Shown here: in pieces, positions 10,648 through 19,253 of the stretch
How the letters are laid out: the number at the start of each line of letters is the position of its first letter
How positions within the stretch are numbered: position 1 is the stretch's first letter
Origin: Rhynchopus sp. YZ270_cl-10
Taxonomy: Eukaryota; Euglenozoa; Diplonemea; Diplonemida; Diplonemidae
Reading direction: 5' to 3'
Length of the DNA stretch: 64,000 nt
Assembly (NCBI GenBank): GCA_964035575.1
Contig: OZ037883.1
Location: forward strand, 1,240,001 to 1,304,000
Program-made: the position numbers and the translations under genes
The notes under the pieces: generated by a model
Database searches by the model: none
Told to the model about the DNA's origin: nothing
The model's input: only the letters and a program-made list of their open reading frames with translations

Positions 10648-12123
10648 ATGCTTGACGATGTTGTTTCCGGCAGTCATCGAGCTGCTTGCCCACCTCAAGC
10701 GGAGAGTCGTGTTGTGGAGAAGCTTTTGGCGCATATTGATAGGTTGACGCAGGACTACAAATTTAATTTAGAAGTTCTCGCGCAGCGTGACAAAGAGCTT
10801 GCAGAATGCGACCGAAAACACCACCACCACCACCGCACCTCACACCATGCCCCCTCTCCTTCTCCTCCTCCTCCTCCGCCTTCACGACCCTCCGTATCAA
10901 CAGAGTCAATCGCTCTTTTGACGTATCTTCAAAAAACTGAAAAGGGTGCTGCTGAGTCGCAGTTGATACAGTATTTGATTCGATCGGCGTTGAGTGCAAT
11001 GGAAGGGGGTGGTGGAGGTGGTGGAGGTGGAGGTGAGAGATTACCGAGAATGGGGTCTGGGGGAGGGCAGGTTCGAGAGGCGTTGAAGCATATTGCTGAA
11101 AAGGAGAGGATGAATGCTTCGTGTGATCAAAGGTTTGTTGGGGATGTGGAGTCAGCTTTGGAGCAGTTGAAAGGGACGCCGAAGAAGGAAAAAGAGAGGG
11201 GAAAGAAGAGTCCGCGGGAATGCATTGAGACAGCGATTTTGATGGAAACAGATGAAGTGCGGTTAAGGGCGCTTAAAACAGTGTTGTCTGCGTATCGTGC
11301 TACTTCTCATTCGCGTTCTCCACCGTCACCAACCTCATCAACGTCTTCCGATATAAATGCTATAAATGCTCCAAAAAAACGGAAGAAGAAGGTTTTCACA
11401 AAACACCATCTCCTCCCAACCACTTCCCTTCGCAGTATTATCTGCGCAAAGCATGACATAGAGAGGGTTCCCCCCAAGGGTAAGGCTCCAGAGGATGACA
11501 TGGTGTCCTTTCCTTATTCCGATGTCTTGTATATGAAGAAAAAGCTATGGGGCTACAAACGGAGGGTAAAAGAACTGACCGCGGGGCTGGCCCAATCTAC
11601 CACAGAACGTACGGTTTTAAAAGACCAGTTGAGCCGGCTTTTTATTGATCTCGCTGCAGTGCGGAGGGATAGGGATTCTCTTCTGGACCTCTCCAATCGG
11701 CAGGGCGCTTTGGCAGAATTGAAAATCAAAAAAGAAAAAGCCGAAAAAGGAGAAGAAGCACAAGCAGAAGAAGAAGAAGAGGATGGTGTACGCGGCAGAG
11801 CTCTTACAGGGGAGAGGAAGCTGCGGGGAGGATCTGCGTCGTCTCGAGGTCGTGTCGGAGCAACTACTGCGACAACAACAGGAGTGTCACAACAGGGAAG
11901 GCATTCTGTAGAGAGGGGGCGTGGCAGTGGTGGTGGTGCACCAGGACGTGCTACAGTAAGGTCTGTTAGTGGTGGTGGAGGAGGTGGTGGTGGTGCAAGT
12001 GCTGTAGGTGTATCTAAGAAGCGAGCAGCAGTGAACTCAAAGGCAAATGAAAAGCAAATCGTCGACGAAGGGGCGATCCGCAGAGTGGGAGGAGTGGTGT
12101 TAAGGAACTATAGTGTGCGTTGA
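10648..12123 (+). CDS. Low-complexity coiled-coil protein, unknown function
   Basis: 491 aa in a single exon; no family recognised. A helical segment rich in charged residues is near residues 20-55 (VVEKLLAHIDRLTQD). Then come a His run and a Ser/Pro tract (55-85), Gly runs (about 120-130 and 435-450), and a basic PKKRKKKV that could be a nuclear signal (about 240). The longest coiled coil is at about 295-375 (VLYMKKKLWGYKRRVKELTAGL and on into an acidic Glu run). The C-terminal 110 residues are Gly/Arg/Ser-rich. The ATG at 10648 is the first in frame after the upstream repeat, but an upstream exon cannot be excluded. Confidence 0.65.
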   Translation: MLDDVVSGSHRAACPPQAESRVVEKLLAHIDRLTQDYKFNLEVLAQRDKELAECDRKHHHHHRTSHHAPSPSPPPPPPSRPSVSTESIALLTYLQKTEKGAAESQLIQYLIRSALSAMEGGGGGGGGGGERLPRMGSGGGQVREALKHIAEKERMNASCDQRFVGDVESALEQLKGTPKKEKERGKKSPRECIETAILMETDEVRLRALKTVLSAYRATSHSRSPPSPTSSTSSDINAINAPKKRKKKVFTKHHLLPTTSLRSIICAKHDIERVPPKGKAPEDDMVSFPYSDVLYMKKKLWGYKRRVKELTAGLAQSTTERTVLKDQLSRLFIDLAAVRRDRDSLLDLSNRQGALAELKIKKEKAEKGEEAQAEEEEEDGVRGRALTGERKLRGGSASSRGRVGATTATTTGVSQQGRHSVERGRGSGGGAPGRATVRSVSGGGGGGGGASAVGVSKKRAAVNSKANEKQIVDEGAIRRVGGVVLRNYSVR

Positions 12124-12485
12124 AAATATATAAAAAAGAACACTCGAAAAGGGAGAAGAAGACGCTTCAAATGATAATCAAATTGTGGGGGGTTTTTTTT
12201 TGTGTATGCCGGATAACCTAGGTGAAGGTTTTGCACTTTTCCTGAGTTTCACATTTGCCCAAAAACCCGATTTTGGATTTTTTTTGAAAGAAAATACTCC
12301 CATTTTTTCAGATGTCTGTGCACGAAGCACATTCCTTTTTTCAAACTTTCCTTATTTTTTCCTGTATTTAGAACTAGACAAACAACGGACAACCAAACTA
12401 ACGCCATTTCACCTTCCCCTTCCCTTCCCTCCTCCTCCTCCCCACATCTCCCTCCCAAACCACCTTTCAGCAAAACCCCACAAAA
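12124..12485. other. Intergenic spacer before the histone-fold gene
   Basis: No gene. AT-rich with poly-T runs, then about 60 bases of nearly pure pyrimidine (12412-12470) ending in AG. Confidence 0.7.
12412..12470 (+). promoter_or_regulatory. Candidate trans-splice acceptor of the histone-fold gene
   Basis: A long C/T tract ends CACCTTTCAG, 15 nt before the ATG at 12486. Confidence 0.5.
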
Positions 12486-13181
12486 ATGGATATCGACTCA
12501 GACGACAGCCAAGGCAGCGTGCATACCACTAGCAGCTGCGGTGGTGGGTACAAAGATGAGATGAAGGACGAGATGAAGGATGAGGTGAAGGACGAAATAA
12601 AACAGGAACCTGATTCGTATTTGCCGTTGCCTTCTTTGGATTTCAACCGTGACAACGACATGCCACTTGACCACGACAGCGACGATAACAACAACGACGA
12701 CGAACAAAACGACGACAACCAACTCGACGTTCTTGTCACCATGAAGGAGGAGCCCGGTACCCTGAATGACGACAGCGACGGAAGCGAGGCTGGGGGCATC
12801 ACCACACAGCAAGCCCCGGGGAGGGACCCGCAGGAAGGCGACTCAGAGGATTCAGACTGCGACCCTGAGCAGCATGAGAAGGCAGCGATTGCAGCCGATC
12901 CGATGGCGGGCTTGCAGCATGTGAGCATGGCGGGGCTGACACAGCGTATAGAGCAGACGCTGGCCTCGGCCTGCCCCAACCACGATGCACGCATGGCGAA
13001 GTACATGGCCATTGCTGCAGAGCTCTTCATCAAGGAACTGACAGCAAGTGCCATGAAGCAAGCCCTCCGTGAAGGCAAAAAGGAGATCGACTACCAACAC
13101 ATCGCAAACCTAGCGAAGAGAGAGGCCTTCTCCTTCCTGAAGGTCGTCTTCGCAGGGGATACGCAGATGACGTTGATTTAA
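12486..13181 (+). CDS. Histone-fold protein of the NF-YC / CHRAC1 / POLE4 type
   Basis: 231 aa, one exon. The C-terminal 75 residues (about 153-228) are a CBF/NF-Y-type histone fold: RIEQTL, then KYMAIAAELFIKELTASAM, then IDYQHIANLAKREAFSFL. Such subunits pair with an NF-YB/Dpb4-like partner in CCAAT-binding, chromatin-accessibility or DNA polymerase epsilon complexes. Which one cannot be told from sequence alone. The N-terminal 150 residues are strongly acidic, with a repeated KDEMKDEMKDEVKDEIK stretch (about 23-38) and Asp/Asn runs. The start follows a classic pyrimidine-AG leader. Confidence 0.8.
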   Translation: MDIDSDDSQGSVHTTSSCGGGYKDEMKDEMKDEVKDEIKQEPDSYLPLPSLDFNRDNDMPLDHDSDDNNNDDEQNDDNQLDVLVTMKEEPGTLNDDSDGSEAGGITTQQAPGRDPQEGDSEDSDCDPEQHEKAAIAADPMAGLQHVSMAGLTQRIEQTLASACPNHDARMAKYMAIAAELFIKELTASAMKQALREGKKEIDYQHIANLAKREAFSFLKVVFAGDTQMTLI

Positions 13182-13387
13182 TAGAGGCAAATGGGAGGAG
13201 GGGAGGGGGAAAGGGTGCATTTTCCCCTCCACTTCTGGGTATCTATAGATGCCAACACTGAAGGGGGCAAAAGAAGCGAACGAACCTTAGATTTTATTTC
13301 ACAACAAAAAAGCCCCCCTCTCCAAAACCCCCCCTCACACCCTGCAATCCTCTCCATTCCACCCATTCCACCCATACACATCCCCAC

Positions 13388-13405
13388 ACACCCCCTCCAT
13401 CTCAG
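13388..13405 (+). promoter_or_regulatory. Candidate trans-splice acceptor of RSP9
   Basis: ACCCCCTCCATCTCAG ends 16 nt before the chosen ATG at 13422. This argues against the longer open frame that begins at 13191. Confidence 0.45.
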
Positions 13406-13421
13406 ATATCACAGCTTTGCT

Positions 13422-14183
13422 ATGTCTGCTACTTTGGGGTTTGTTGGGCATGAGGGGCAGAATTTGACACCGTCTGATGAGGCAGCACTTGCGTGCGCAC
13501 TGAAGCTCCTTGGCAACTCATACCGTGCGGACATGCAGTTCTGGGGCAAGGTCCTCGGGATGGACGCAGACTACCTTGTTGTGCAGGCAGAGGCACGCGA
13601 TGACGCCCTCCGCGCGCCCATCACACTCTTCTCCACCGACTGCGGCCAGCAGTGGCACCTCCTCCCCAGCGTCGACAGCACCGCCATCACGCTGTGCTCG
13701 CTCATCCGCGGCGCGTTTGAGGGGGACCCAGCTTATGGCTACATTGTGAAGGGCACACCTGTTCGGGAGGCGCTTCGTTTGGCGGCGTTTGTTCAGTCAT
13801 GCTCTGAATCTTGCGCAGTCATTCCAAGAGGCGCATACGTGAGGAATGAGCTAGGGAATGTGGTGCAGAGCAAGGCCTTCCATGGCTTGGATGAGGAGCA
13901 TGCAGGGAAGCTTACCTCTTACTTCCATAAGCGTCCCCTCCCTGCGACAAGTGCAATGGAGAAACAACATCTCAACCCTACAGTCGACTGCATGCCCTCA
14001 ATCCAAAGTGATATCCCAAAAGGCGTCTGGCGTGTCGCCCTCGACGATATCACCGGAACCGTCTTCGGCAGTAGCCTCCGCTTCCCCGGTGCTGTGTTCT
14101 ACCACAAACCACATACCCAGTCATACGGGTACTACTATGTAGGGGATGGGCTTGAGAATTCAGACCTTGCTTTTATGTTGTGA
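13422..14183 (+). CDS. RSP9: Flagellar radial spoke head protein 9
   Basis: 253 aa, single exon. RSP9 is a radial-spoke head subunit in the 9+2 axoneme, needed for spoke assembly and motility. Family landmarks appear in order: FWGKVLGMDADYLVVQA (about residues 39-55), WHLLPSVD (about 83), GDPAYGYIV (about 107), VIPRGAYVRNELGNVV (about 138), FHGLDEEHAGKLTSYFHKR (about 157), DIPKGVWRV (about 200) and the C-terminal FPGAVFYHKPHTQSYGYYYVG with DLAFML at the end. The open frame extends upstream to 13191, but those residues are low-complexity leader and the pyrimidine-AG lies inside it. This gene is direct evidence that the organism makes motile flagella. Confidence 0.93.
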   Translation: MSATLGFVGHEGQNLTPSDEAALACALKLLGNSYRADMQFWGKVLGMDADYLVVQAEARDDALRAPITLFSTDCGQQWHLLPSVDSTAITLCSLIRGAFEGDPAYGYIVKGTPVREALRLAAFVQSCSESCAVIPRGAYVRNELGNVVQSKAFHGLDEEHAGKLTSYFHKRPLPATSAMEKQHLNPTVDCMPSIQSDIPKGVWRVALDDITGTVFGSSLRFPGAVFYHKPHTQSYGYYYVGDGLENSDLAFML

Positions 14184-14608
14184 AGGATGGGGGGGAGTCA
14201 GGGGAAGGGGGGGGGAGCTGCGCTGAAATAATGTGCGGGAAAGGCAAAAAATTCTTGTTTTTGTTTCTGCAAAAAAAAGAGAAAAGGGGCTTGTTTTTTC
14301 GTTATAAAGTAACAATGCACTTTGGTGTTTAGTTTCTTTTGACCTATTCTTTTTTTTACACAAAACTCCTCCCAAAAAAAAGAACTCTTCTCGGTAAAAA
14401 AAAAGTTCAAATCTGAGAAGGTTTTCTAAAATTCTTAAGACCTCTTACACAAAAAAAACGACTCACCACCCCCCTTCTGTTTTCTTTGCACTATCAACTT
14501 TACTTTCTTTCTCTCCCTCCCTCACCCATAAAAAAACCCCCCAAATAAAACTGGAACCGAAAATACCCTGAACGTTTGGCCAAAATTTGGGAATTGTTTT
14601 TATTTGGT

Positions 14609-14697
14609 TCCTGGTACCCCAGAAATCCAAAATACCGAGTACGCAACAACTACGCAATATAAGCATGCAATATGGGGTCGTAAGGAGCACCAGTTCC
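14609..14697 (+). repeat. Dispersed repeat family E, copy 1
   Basis: CCCCAGAAATCCAAAATACC, then GTACGCAACAACTACGCA and CAATATGGGGTCGT..AGGAGC, shared with 29288-29371. It lies where the ProA promoter or leader would be expected. Confidence 0.75.
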
Positions 14698-14714
14698 GGA
14701 ATTGTTTTGTTCTA

Positions 14715-14743
14715 CGGTACACATCTTCTCTCCTTACATCCAG
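14715..14743 (+). promoter_or_regulatory. Candidate trans-splice acceptor of ProA
   Basis: ATCTTCTCTCCTTACATCCAG ends 19 nt before the ATG at 14763. Confidence 0.45.
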
Positions 14744-14762
14744 ACAAAAAAAACCCAACACA

Positions 14763-16052
14763 ATGAACGTCCGCCAAATCGCTAGAGCAGCGAACCGGAG
14801 TGGCAAGGTCTGTGCAGGGCTTTCTGTGGCAGAACGGAACCGTGCGTTGGGGCTCATGGCTGAGGCATTGCAGGCGAATGAGGGTGCTGTGCGTGAGGCA
14901 AATGAGGCAGACATCAGTGCAGCGCATGCTGCGAACCTAGCACCAGCGATGATCAACCGTCTTGGGTTTTCTGGCGCAAAGTTCTCCTCCGCCATCGCAG
15001 GCATGTCCGACCTCCAGCACCTCCCCGACCCAATCAACCACCTCCAAATGCAACGCGAACTTTCCGACGGACTTCTCCTCAAACGCATCACCGTTCCCTT
15101 AGGCGTCCTGGGGATCATCTTTGAGGCAAGACCAGATGCGGCTGTGCAGATTGCGTCGTTGTCGGTGAAGTCTGGAAACGGCGTTCTTTTGAAGTGCGGG
15201 AAGGAAGCGGTGGGGACATGCACCGAGGTGGTGCGAGCGATGAAGGAGGGTTTGGCGCAAAGCGCGGTGCCGGAAGAGACTATTGCACTGCTCCACAACA
15301 GAGAACAGACGAGGGAGATGCTTGACTGCAATGGGGACATCAATTTGATCATTCCTCGCGGGTCGAACGACTTTGTACAATATGTACAGAAAAACACAAC
15401 CATTCCTGTTCTGGGACACGCTGACGGCATCTGCCATGTCTACGTGGACTCAACAGCAGACCTCTCTAAAGCACTGCAAATATGCATCGACTCCAAAACA
15501 CAATACCCCAGTGCATGCAACTCTGTGGAAACCATTTTAGTTCACTCTGATGTTGCGTCCACATTTCTTCCTCAATTCTTCTCAGCTGCGCTTGAAAAGA
15601 AGGTCAAACTGAATGGATGCGATGCGACCAAGGCGATTGCTGCGTCCTCTGGCGTTGAAGTGCACGACGTAGCATCTTGGGCAGTGGAGTACTGCGATCT
15701 GGAGTGTTCCATTAAGGTGGTAAACAGTGTGGAGGAGGCGCTAGGCCACATAGAGTTGCACGGAAGCAAACACACCGACTGCATAGTAGCGGAGGACGGT
15801 GCGGTGGCAGAGACGTTCCTCAGGGATGTGTCCTCTGCAGGTGTCTTCCACAATGCTTCGACGCGTTTCGCAGACGGGTTTCGCTACGGTCTAGGCGCAG
15901 AAGTAGGTGTGTCCACATCAAGCATGCCACCCCGTGGTCCTGTAGGTTTGGACGGTATTACCACGTATAAGTACGTTCTCACAAGTGACACATCCCATAC
16001 TGTAGAAGAATTCGCGAACGGAACAAAGCAGTTTTCGCATAAGGATTTATAG
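14763..16052 (+). CDS. proA: Glutamate-5-semialdehyde dehydrogenase (gamma-glutamyl phosphate reductase)
   Basis: 429 aa, the usual stand-alone ProA length, single exon. Catalyses NADPH-dependent reduction of gamma-glutamyl phosphate to glutamate semialdehyde, the second step of proline synthesis; cytosolic. Family motifs: PLGVLGIIFEARPDAAVQIASL (about residues 113-134), SGNGVLLKCGKEA (about 137), LIIPRGSNDFV (about 197), the catalytic-Cys motif YPSACNSVETILVH (Cys about 250), EYCDLECSIKVV and HGSKHTDCIV, and the C-terminal FADGFRYGLGAEVGVSTS with RGPVGLDGITTYKY. The kinase domain that animals and plants fuse to it (P5CS) is absent, so a separate glutamate 5-kinase is expected. Upstream in-frame residues are encoded by repeat DNA, so the ATG at 14763 is preferred. 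Confidence 0.95.
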   Translation: MNVRQIARAANRSGKVCAGLSVAERNRALGLMAEALQANEGAVREANEADISAAHAANLAPAMINRLGFSGAKFSSAIAGMSDLQHLPDPINHLQMQRELSDGLLLKRITVPLGVLGIIFEARPDAAVQIASLSVKSGNGVLLKCGKEAVGTCTEVVRAMKEGLAQSAVPEETIALLHNREQTREMLDCNGDINLIIPRGSNDFVQYVQKNTTIPVLGHADGICHVYVDSTADLSKALQICIDSKTQYPSACNSVETILVHSDVASTFLPQFFSAALEKKVKLNGCDATKAIAASSGVEVHDVASWAVEYCDLECSIKVVNSVEEALGHIELHGSKHTDCIVAEDGAVAETFLRDVSSAGVFHNASTRFADGFRYGLGAEVGVSTSSMPPRGPVGLDGITTYKYVLTSDTSHTVEEFANGTKQFSHKDL

Positions 16053-16528
16053 AAGCAGATGGGGATTTGGGGTGATGAGGATTAGTGGTCCATTTTATTT
16101 TGTAAAAAAAAAGCACATCCCAGAACTGAAGGCAAGAGAAAAAATAAGAGGGTGCATTTTTTCAAAAAAGGATCCCCTTTTTTCCTCTTCGTCGATGGGG
16201 GACAGTGTTTTTTTATTGTTCTAAATTTTTTTTTGCGGGTTCTTTTTTTTTGGAGGGGATGAGGTCTTCCTTTTTGTGAACAAAATGCAACACTTCCAGG
16301 GGCTCGATAAACCCAATTGTTTGTGTCGCTTTTTGGTGCACATTAATGTCACCCTTTTTAGCAGGGGAAAAAAAGGTTGCCTTTCTGGCTGTCTTCTGTC
16401 GCTATATATATAGAGGTAATGCTGTTGTCAGCATCCTTTTTTTTGTCCTTACTATGGAAACCAATTTGATCCAATTTTTTGGGTTTTCGGGTTGAATTTT
16501 GTGCTTGTCATCACCGTTTTGTCTGTGA

Positions 16529-16632
16529 AGTGCTCTCTCTCTCTCTCTCTCTCTCTATGGGGTTCGATAGCCCGCGGAGAACCTGCCTGCCTCTGTCGTT
16601 GCATGGGTGAGGCGTATGCACTGTCAACTTCT
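16529..16632 (+). repeat. Dispersed repeat family B, full-length copy with (CT)n insert
   Basis: AGTGCTCTCT, then GGGGTTCGATAGCCCGCGGAG, CCTGCCTGC and GAGGCGTATGCACTGTCAACTTC. The GGTTCGATNNCC core resembles a tRNA B box, so tRNA-derived SINE origin is possible but unproven. Confidence 0.6.
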
Positions 16633-16965
16633 CTTTTTGTCTCGATCTAAATGCCTATAATGGTGTGGCTGAAGGGAGGTGCTATTTTCTGCTATTTTGG
16701 GGGTCGTCGGCCACACCATATACCATTGAGAGGCAAAAAACGTACCTCATCTGAGGTGATTGTACAATGCAAACGAAACCATTTTGTCTGTGCATACCAA
16801 TGAAGTGCTCTCTGGGTTCGATGAACCCGTGGAGAACCACCTGGTGGTGTACAACAAAAGGGGGTTCTTTCACAATCGCCAACCCTTTGAAAAATGACAG
16901 TGGAGATTGCACAACTGTGGCAACACAAACCGAGGCAACTACACTACTCCAACAATGTATCAAAA

Positions 16966-17447
16966 TAATATGGGAGCGTCCGCGAAAGACCCCCCCCTAA
17001 AGCTAACATCCATGCTTATTGGTATTTCACTAATTAAAATTTTGGCATTTTATAAGATTTTTTTCGTTAATGAACTCAGAGTTAAGTTTCTGAGTTCATT
17101 AAAAAAAAAATCGGTGAAAAATTCCGAGTAGGTATTTAGTGAGATGGGAGAAGCTATGTCAACAGCTATGTGTCCCCTTATTTTACCTGTATTTTACTAA
17201 GGACCTTAATCCTTGGTGTTTACAGGTAAAATAAGGGGACACATAGCTGTTGACATAGCTTCTCCCATCTCACTAAATACCTACTCGGAATTTTTCACCG
17301 ATTTTTTTTTTTAATGAACTCAGAAACTTAACTCTGAGTTCATTAACGAAAAAAATCTTATAAAATGCCAAAATTTTAATTAGTGAAATACCAATAAGCA
17401 TGGATGTTAGCTTTAGGGGGGGGTCTTTCGCGGACGCTGCCATATTG
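16966..17447. mobile_element. Foldback element: two ~226-bp arms, 29-nt loop
   Basis: Left arm 16966-17191 and right arm 17221-17447 are almost exact reverse complements, starting GGGAGCGTCCGCGAAAGACC against GGCAGCGTCCGCGAAAGACC. Inside each arm is a smaller palindrome (ATGAACTCAGAGTTAAG..TGAGTTCAT). There is no coding capacity and no clear target duplication (AATAT/ATATT flanks are suggestive only). It may be a foldback or MITE transposon, or a source of hairpin RNA. Confidence 0.85.
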
Positions 17448-17736
17448 AAAACGTGAAAATGATAAAAGGGCATATGGTGCAGCCAAACGTTCCCTTTGCG
17501 ACAGCGTTTCTATCGCGTTGCCTAAGGGTTATTGAACCGTTCTTTTTTTAAAACACCTCTTCTGCGTTGTAGTGACACTGACACGTGGTAGAACGTAACG
17601 AGATAGTAGTGATGTTGTGTTCTTTTTGATTCTGGTCTCCCCTTGGTCTCCTCCATAGCTGCACCCTCAGGTTATACACAGAAAAGGAAGTAGGAAAGTT
17701 CGCGTAAGCGCAGCGCACACACACACAGCTTCAAAA

Positions 17737-18294
17737 ATGATGATCAAAGTGAAAACGCTGACAGGGAAGGAGATCGAGTTCGATATTGAGGCTGACAGCA
17801 AGATTGAGAGGATTAAGGTGTGAACGTATTCTATCCTGATGTTAGAATTTCTTTTTTTTCTTTTTTTTTTTTTATACACTTCCCTAATGCTTTCAAATTT
17901 TATTTGAAAGTATATGAATTTGTTTTTTTTTTTTTGAACGTTTTTGTTCATTTCGTTGTTCATATGTTCACAACAAAACAACAAAACAGCAAAACAACAA
18001 AACAACAAAACAACCCACAAACAGGAGCGTGTCGAAGAGCAGGAGGGCATCCCCCCAGCACAACAGCGTCTCATCTTCGGTGGTAGACAAATGGTTGACG
18101 AGAAGGTATGGCCACATGCCCCCCCTCCCCTCCCAGACACTACTCTTTTATCGCTTTTCTCTTCTTTGCATAGAAAGCATTTGAAACTTCATTTAATTAA
18201 ATTTTGTCTCTTCATATTACAGTCTGCGTCGGACTACGGGATCAAGGCCGGATCCGTTCTTCACTTGGTGCTGGCGTTGAGAGGAGGACTTTAG
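17737..18294 (+). CDS. NEDD8: NEDD8 ubiquitin-like modifier
   Basis: Three exons: 17737-17817, 18025-18105 and 18223-18294; 77 aa, all junctions phase 0 (donors GTGTGA, GTATGG; acceptors ACAG). NEDD8 is conjugated to cullins to switch on cullin-RING ubiquitin ligases. The protein begins [15 protein letters not shown], continues [25 protein letters not shown] and ends LVLALRGGL. Ala before LRGG, where ubiquitin has Arg, is the residue that separates NEDD8 from ubiquitin. One Leu follows Gly-Gly, so a short C-terminal trim is needed. Human NEDD8 is 81 aa. The start has two adjacent ATGs; the second gives the canonical [12 protein letters not shown]1, the CUL4 adaptor, is encoded 9 kb upstream. 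Confidence 0.95.
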
Positions 18295-19253
18295 ACCAAC
18301 AAATGCTTGCATGACAGGGAGGGGTAATGGTGGCTAGTTCTTCCGACGCATTTTTTTTGGTATGGTGCCATACGCTCGGAACACAACACAGCCATCATGA
18401 GGGAGGGGGTCCATTCATACAGACCCCCTAGGTATATAGATGAGTACCAGAAAAAAAAAGTTATTTTAAAGGCGCGTTCTAACCTGAGAAGAAAAAAACA
18501 AAAAAATACAAAAAAAAATCCCACAAAAAAAAAAAAAACAAGAACCTCCCTTCCCAAGACATTTCGCTGTAAATGGAAAATGGTTGCCATTTTTTGGATG
18601 GAAGAGGAGGAGGAGAAAGTAAAGGAAAAAAAGGCAGGCGAACCTTTTTTTCAAAAAAAAAACTAAGACATCGGGGGGGAGGGTATCACAAAGAAAAGGG
18701 GGTGATGGCTAAGGTAAAGCTGGAGGGGAGGGGGGGTTTGCCAGCAATGAGATGAAGGGGGCTTTTTTTGAAGGTGTTCTTTCTTTTCTTTTTCTTTTTT
18801 TTTTTTCCCTCTCGCGGAAGTTTGTTTGCCTGCGTACGCAGAGGCGTTTGGCAGTTGCAACTTCCAGTTTGTTGTGGATTGTTCACAGAAGACCCCTCAA
18901 AACCCTTTCACGCCCTTTTTTTATTGTGTTATTTCCACTTTGTGAGCAGGGGGCCATCTACCCTACCCCAACCAAAGTATCCTTTTTGTGCTGGCATGCC
19001 ACCCCCATACCTTTTTCACACCCTCTGTTTGAAAATGCCCTCACGAACCCCCCCACCTTCCCCCCCAAATAGGCACTGCGTTAATAATGAAACAAAAAAA
19101 ATCGAAAAATGTTTTTTTCCCTCTATCAGCCCCCTTCGTTGCCCTTCGTGTTTTTTCCACACTTTCATGTGGATTCTCTTCTGTGCATTCACTTCCCTAC
19201 CACTCCAGTCTACCTTCCTTTTACACATCCCCATTTTGATCTTTCCCTTTAAC
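18295..19253. other. Intergenic region, NEDD8 to Cys-rich protein
   Basis: No gene. Poly-A and poly-T runs; a family B fragment at 18828-18864; the last 150 bases are pyrimidine-rich with CACTCCAG at 19201-19208 as a possible acceptor. Confidence 0.65.
18828..18864 (+). repeat. Dispersed repeat family B, fragment
   Basis: TGCCTGCGTACGCAGAGGCGTTTGG..TTGCAACTTC, a diverged copy of the TGCCTGCGTC..AGAGGCGTTTGCAC..TCAACTTC unit. Confidence 0.55.

Larger units (their letters stand above)
14184..14762. other. Intergenic spacer, RSP9 to ProA
   Basis: No gene. AT-rich with homopolymer runs; a dispersed repeat at 14609-14697 reaches to within 66 bases of the ProA start. Confidence 0.65.
16053..17736. 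other. Intergenic region with repeats and a large foldback
   Basis: No gene. AT-rich to 16500. Partial or full copies of the GGTTCGATAACCC-containing repeat lie near 16290, 16529-16632 and 16800-16840. A (CT)n tract is at 16532-16556. A near-perfect foldback occupies 16966-17447. Open frames inside the foldback read the same on both strands because it is a palindrome and are not genes. Confidence 0.7.

Noticed and set aside
13191-13421. N-terminal extension of RSP9 from an upstream in-frame start
   Set aside because: It is low-complexity leader sequence containing the pyrimidine-AG acceptor; family homology starts after 13422.
16907-17473. The same 55-residue peptide encoded on both strands near 17 kb
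   Set aside because: It comes from the two arms of the foldback palindrome, not from duplicated genes.
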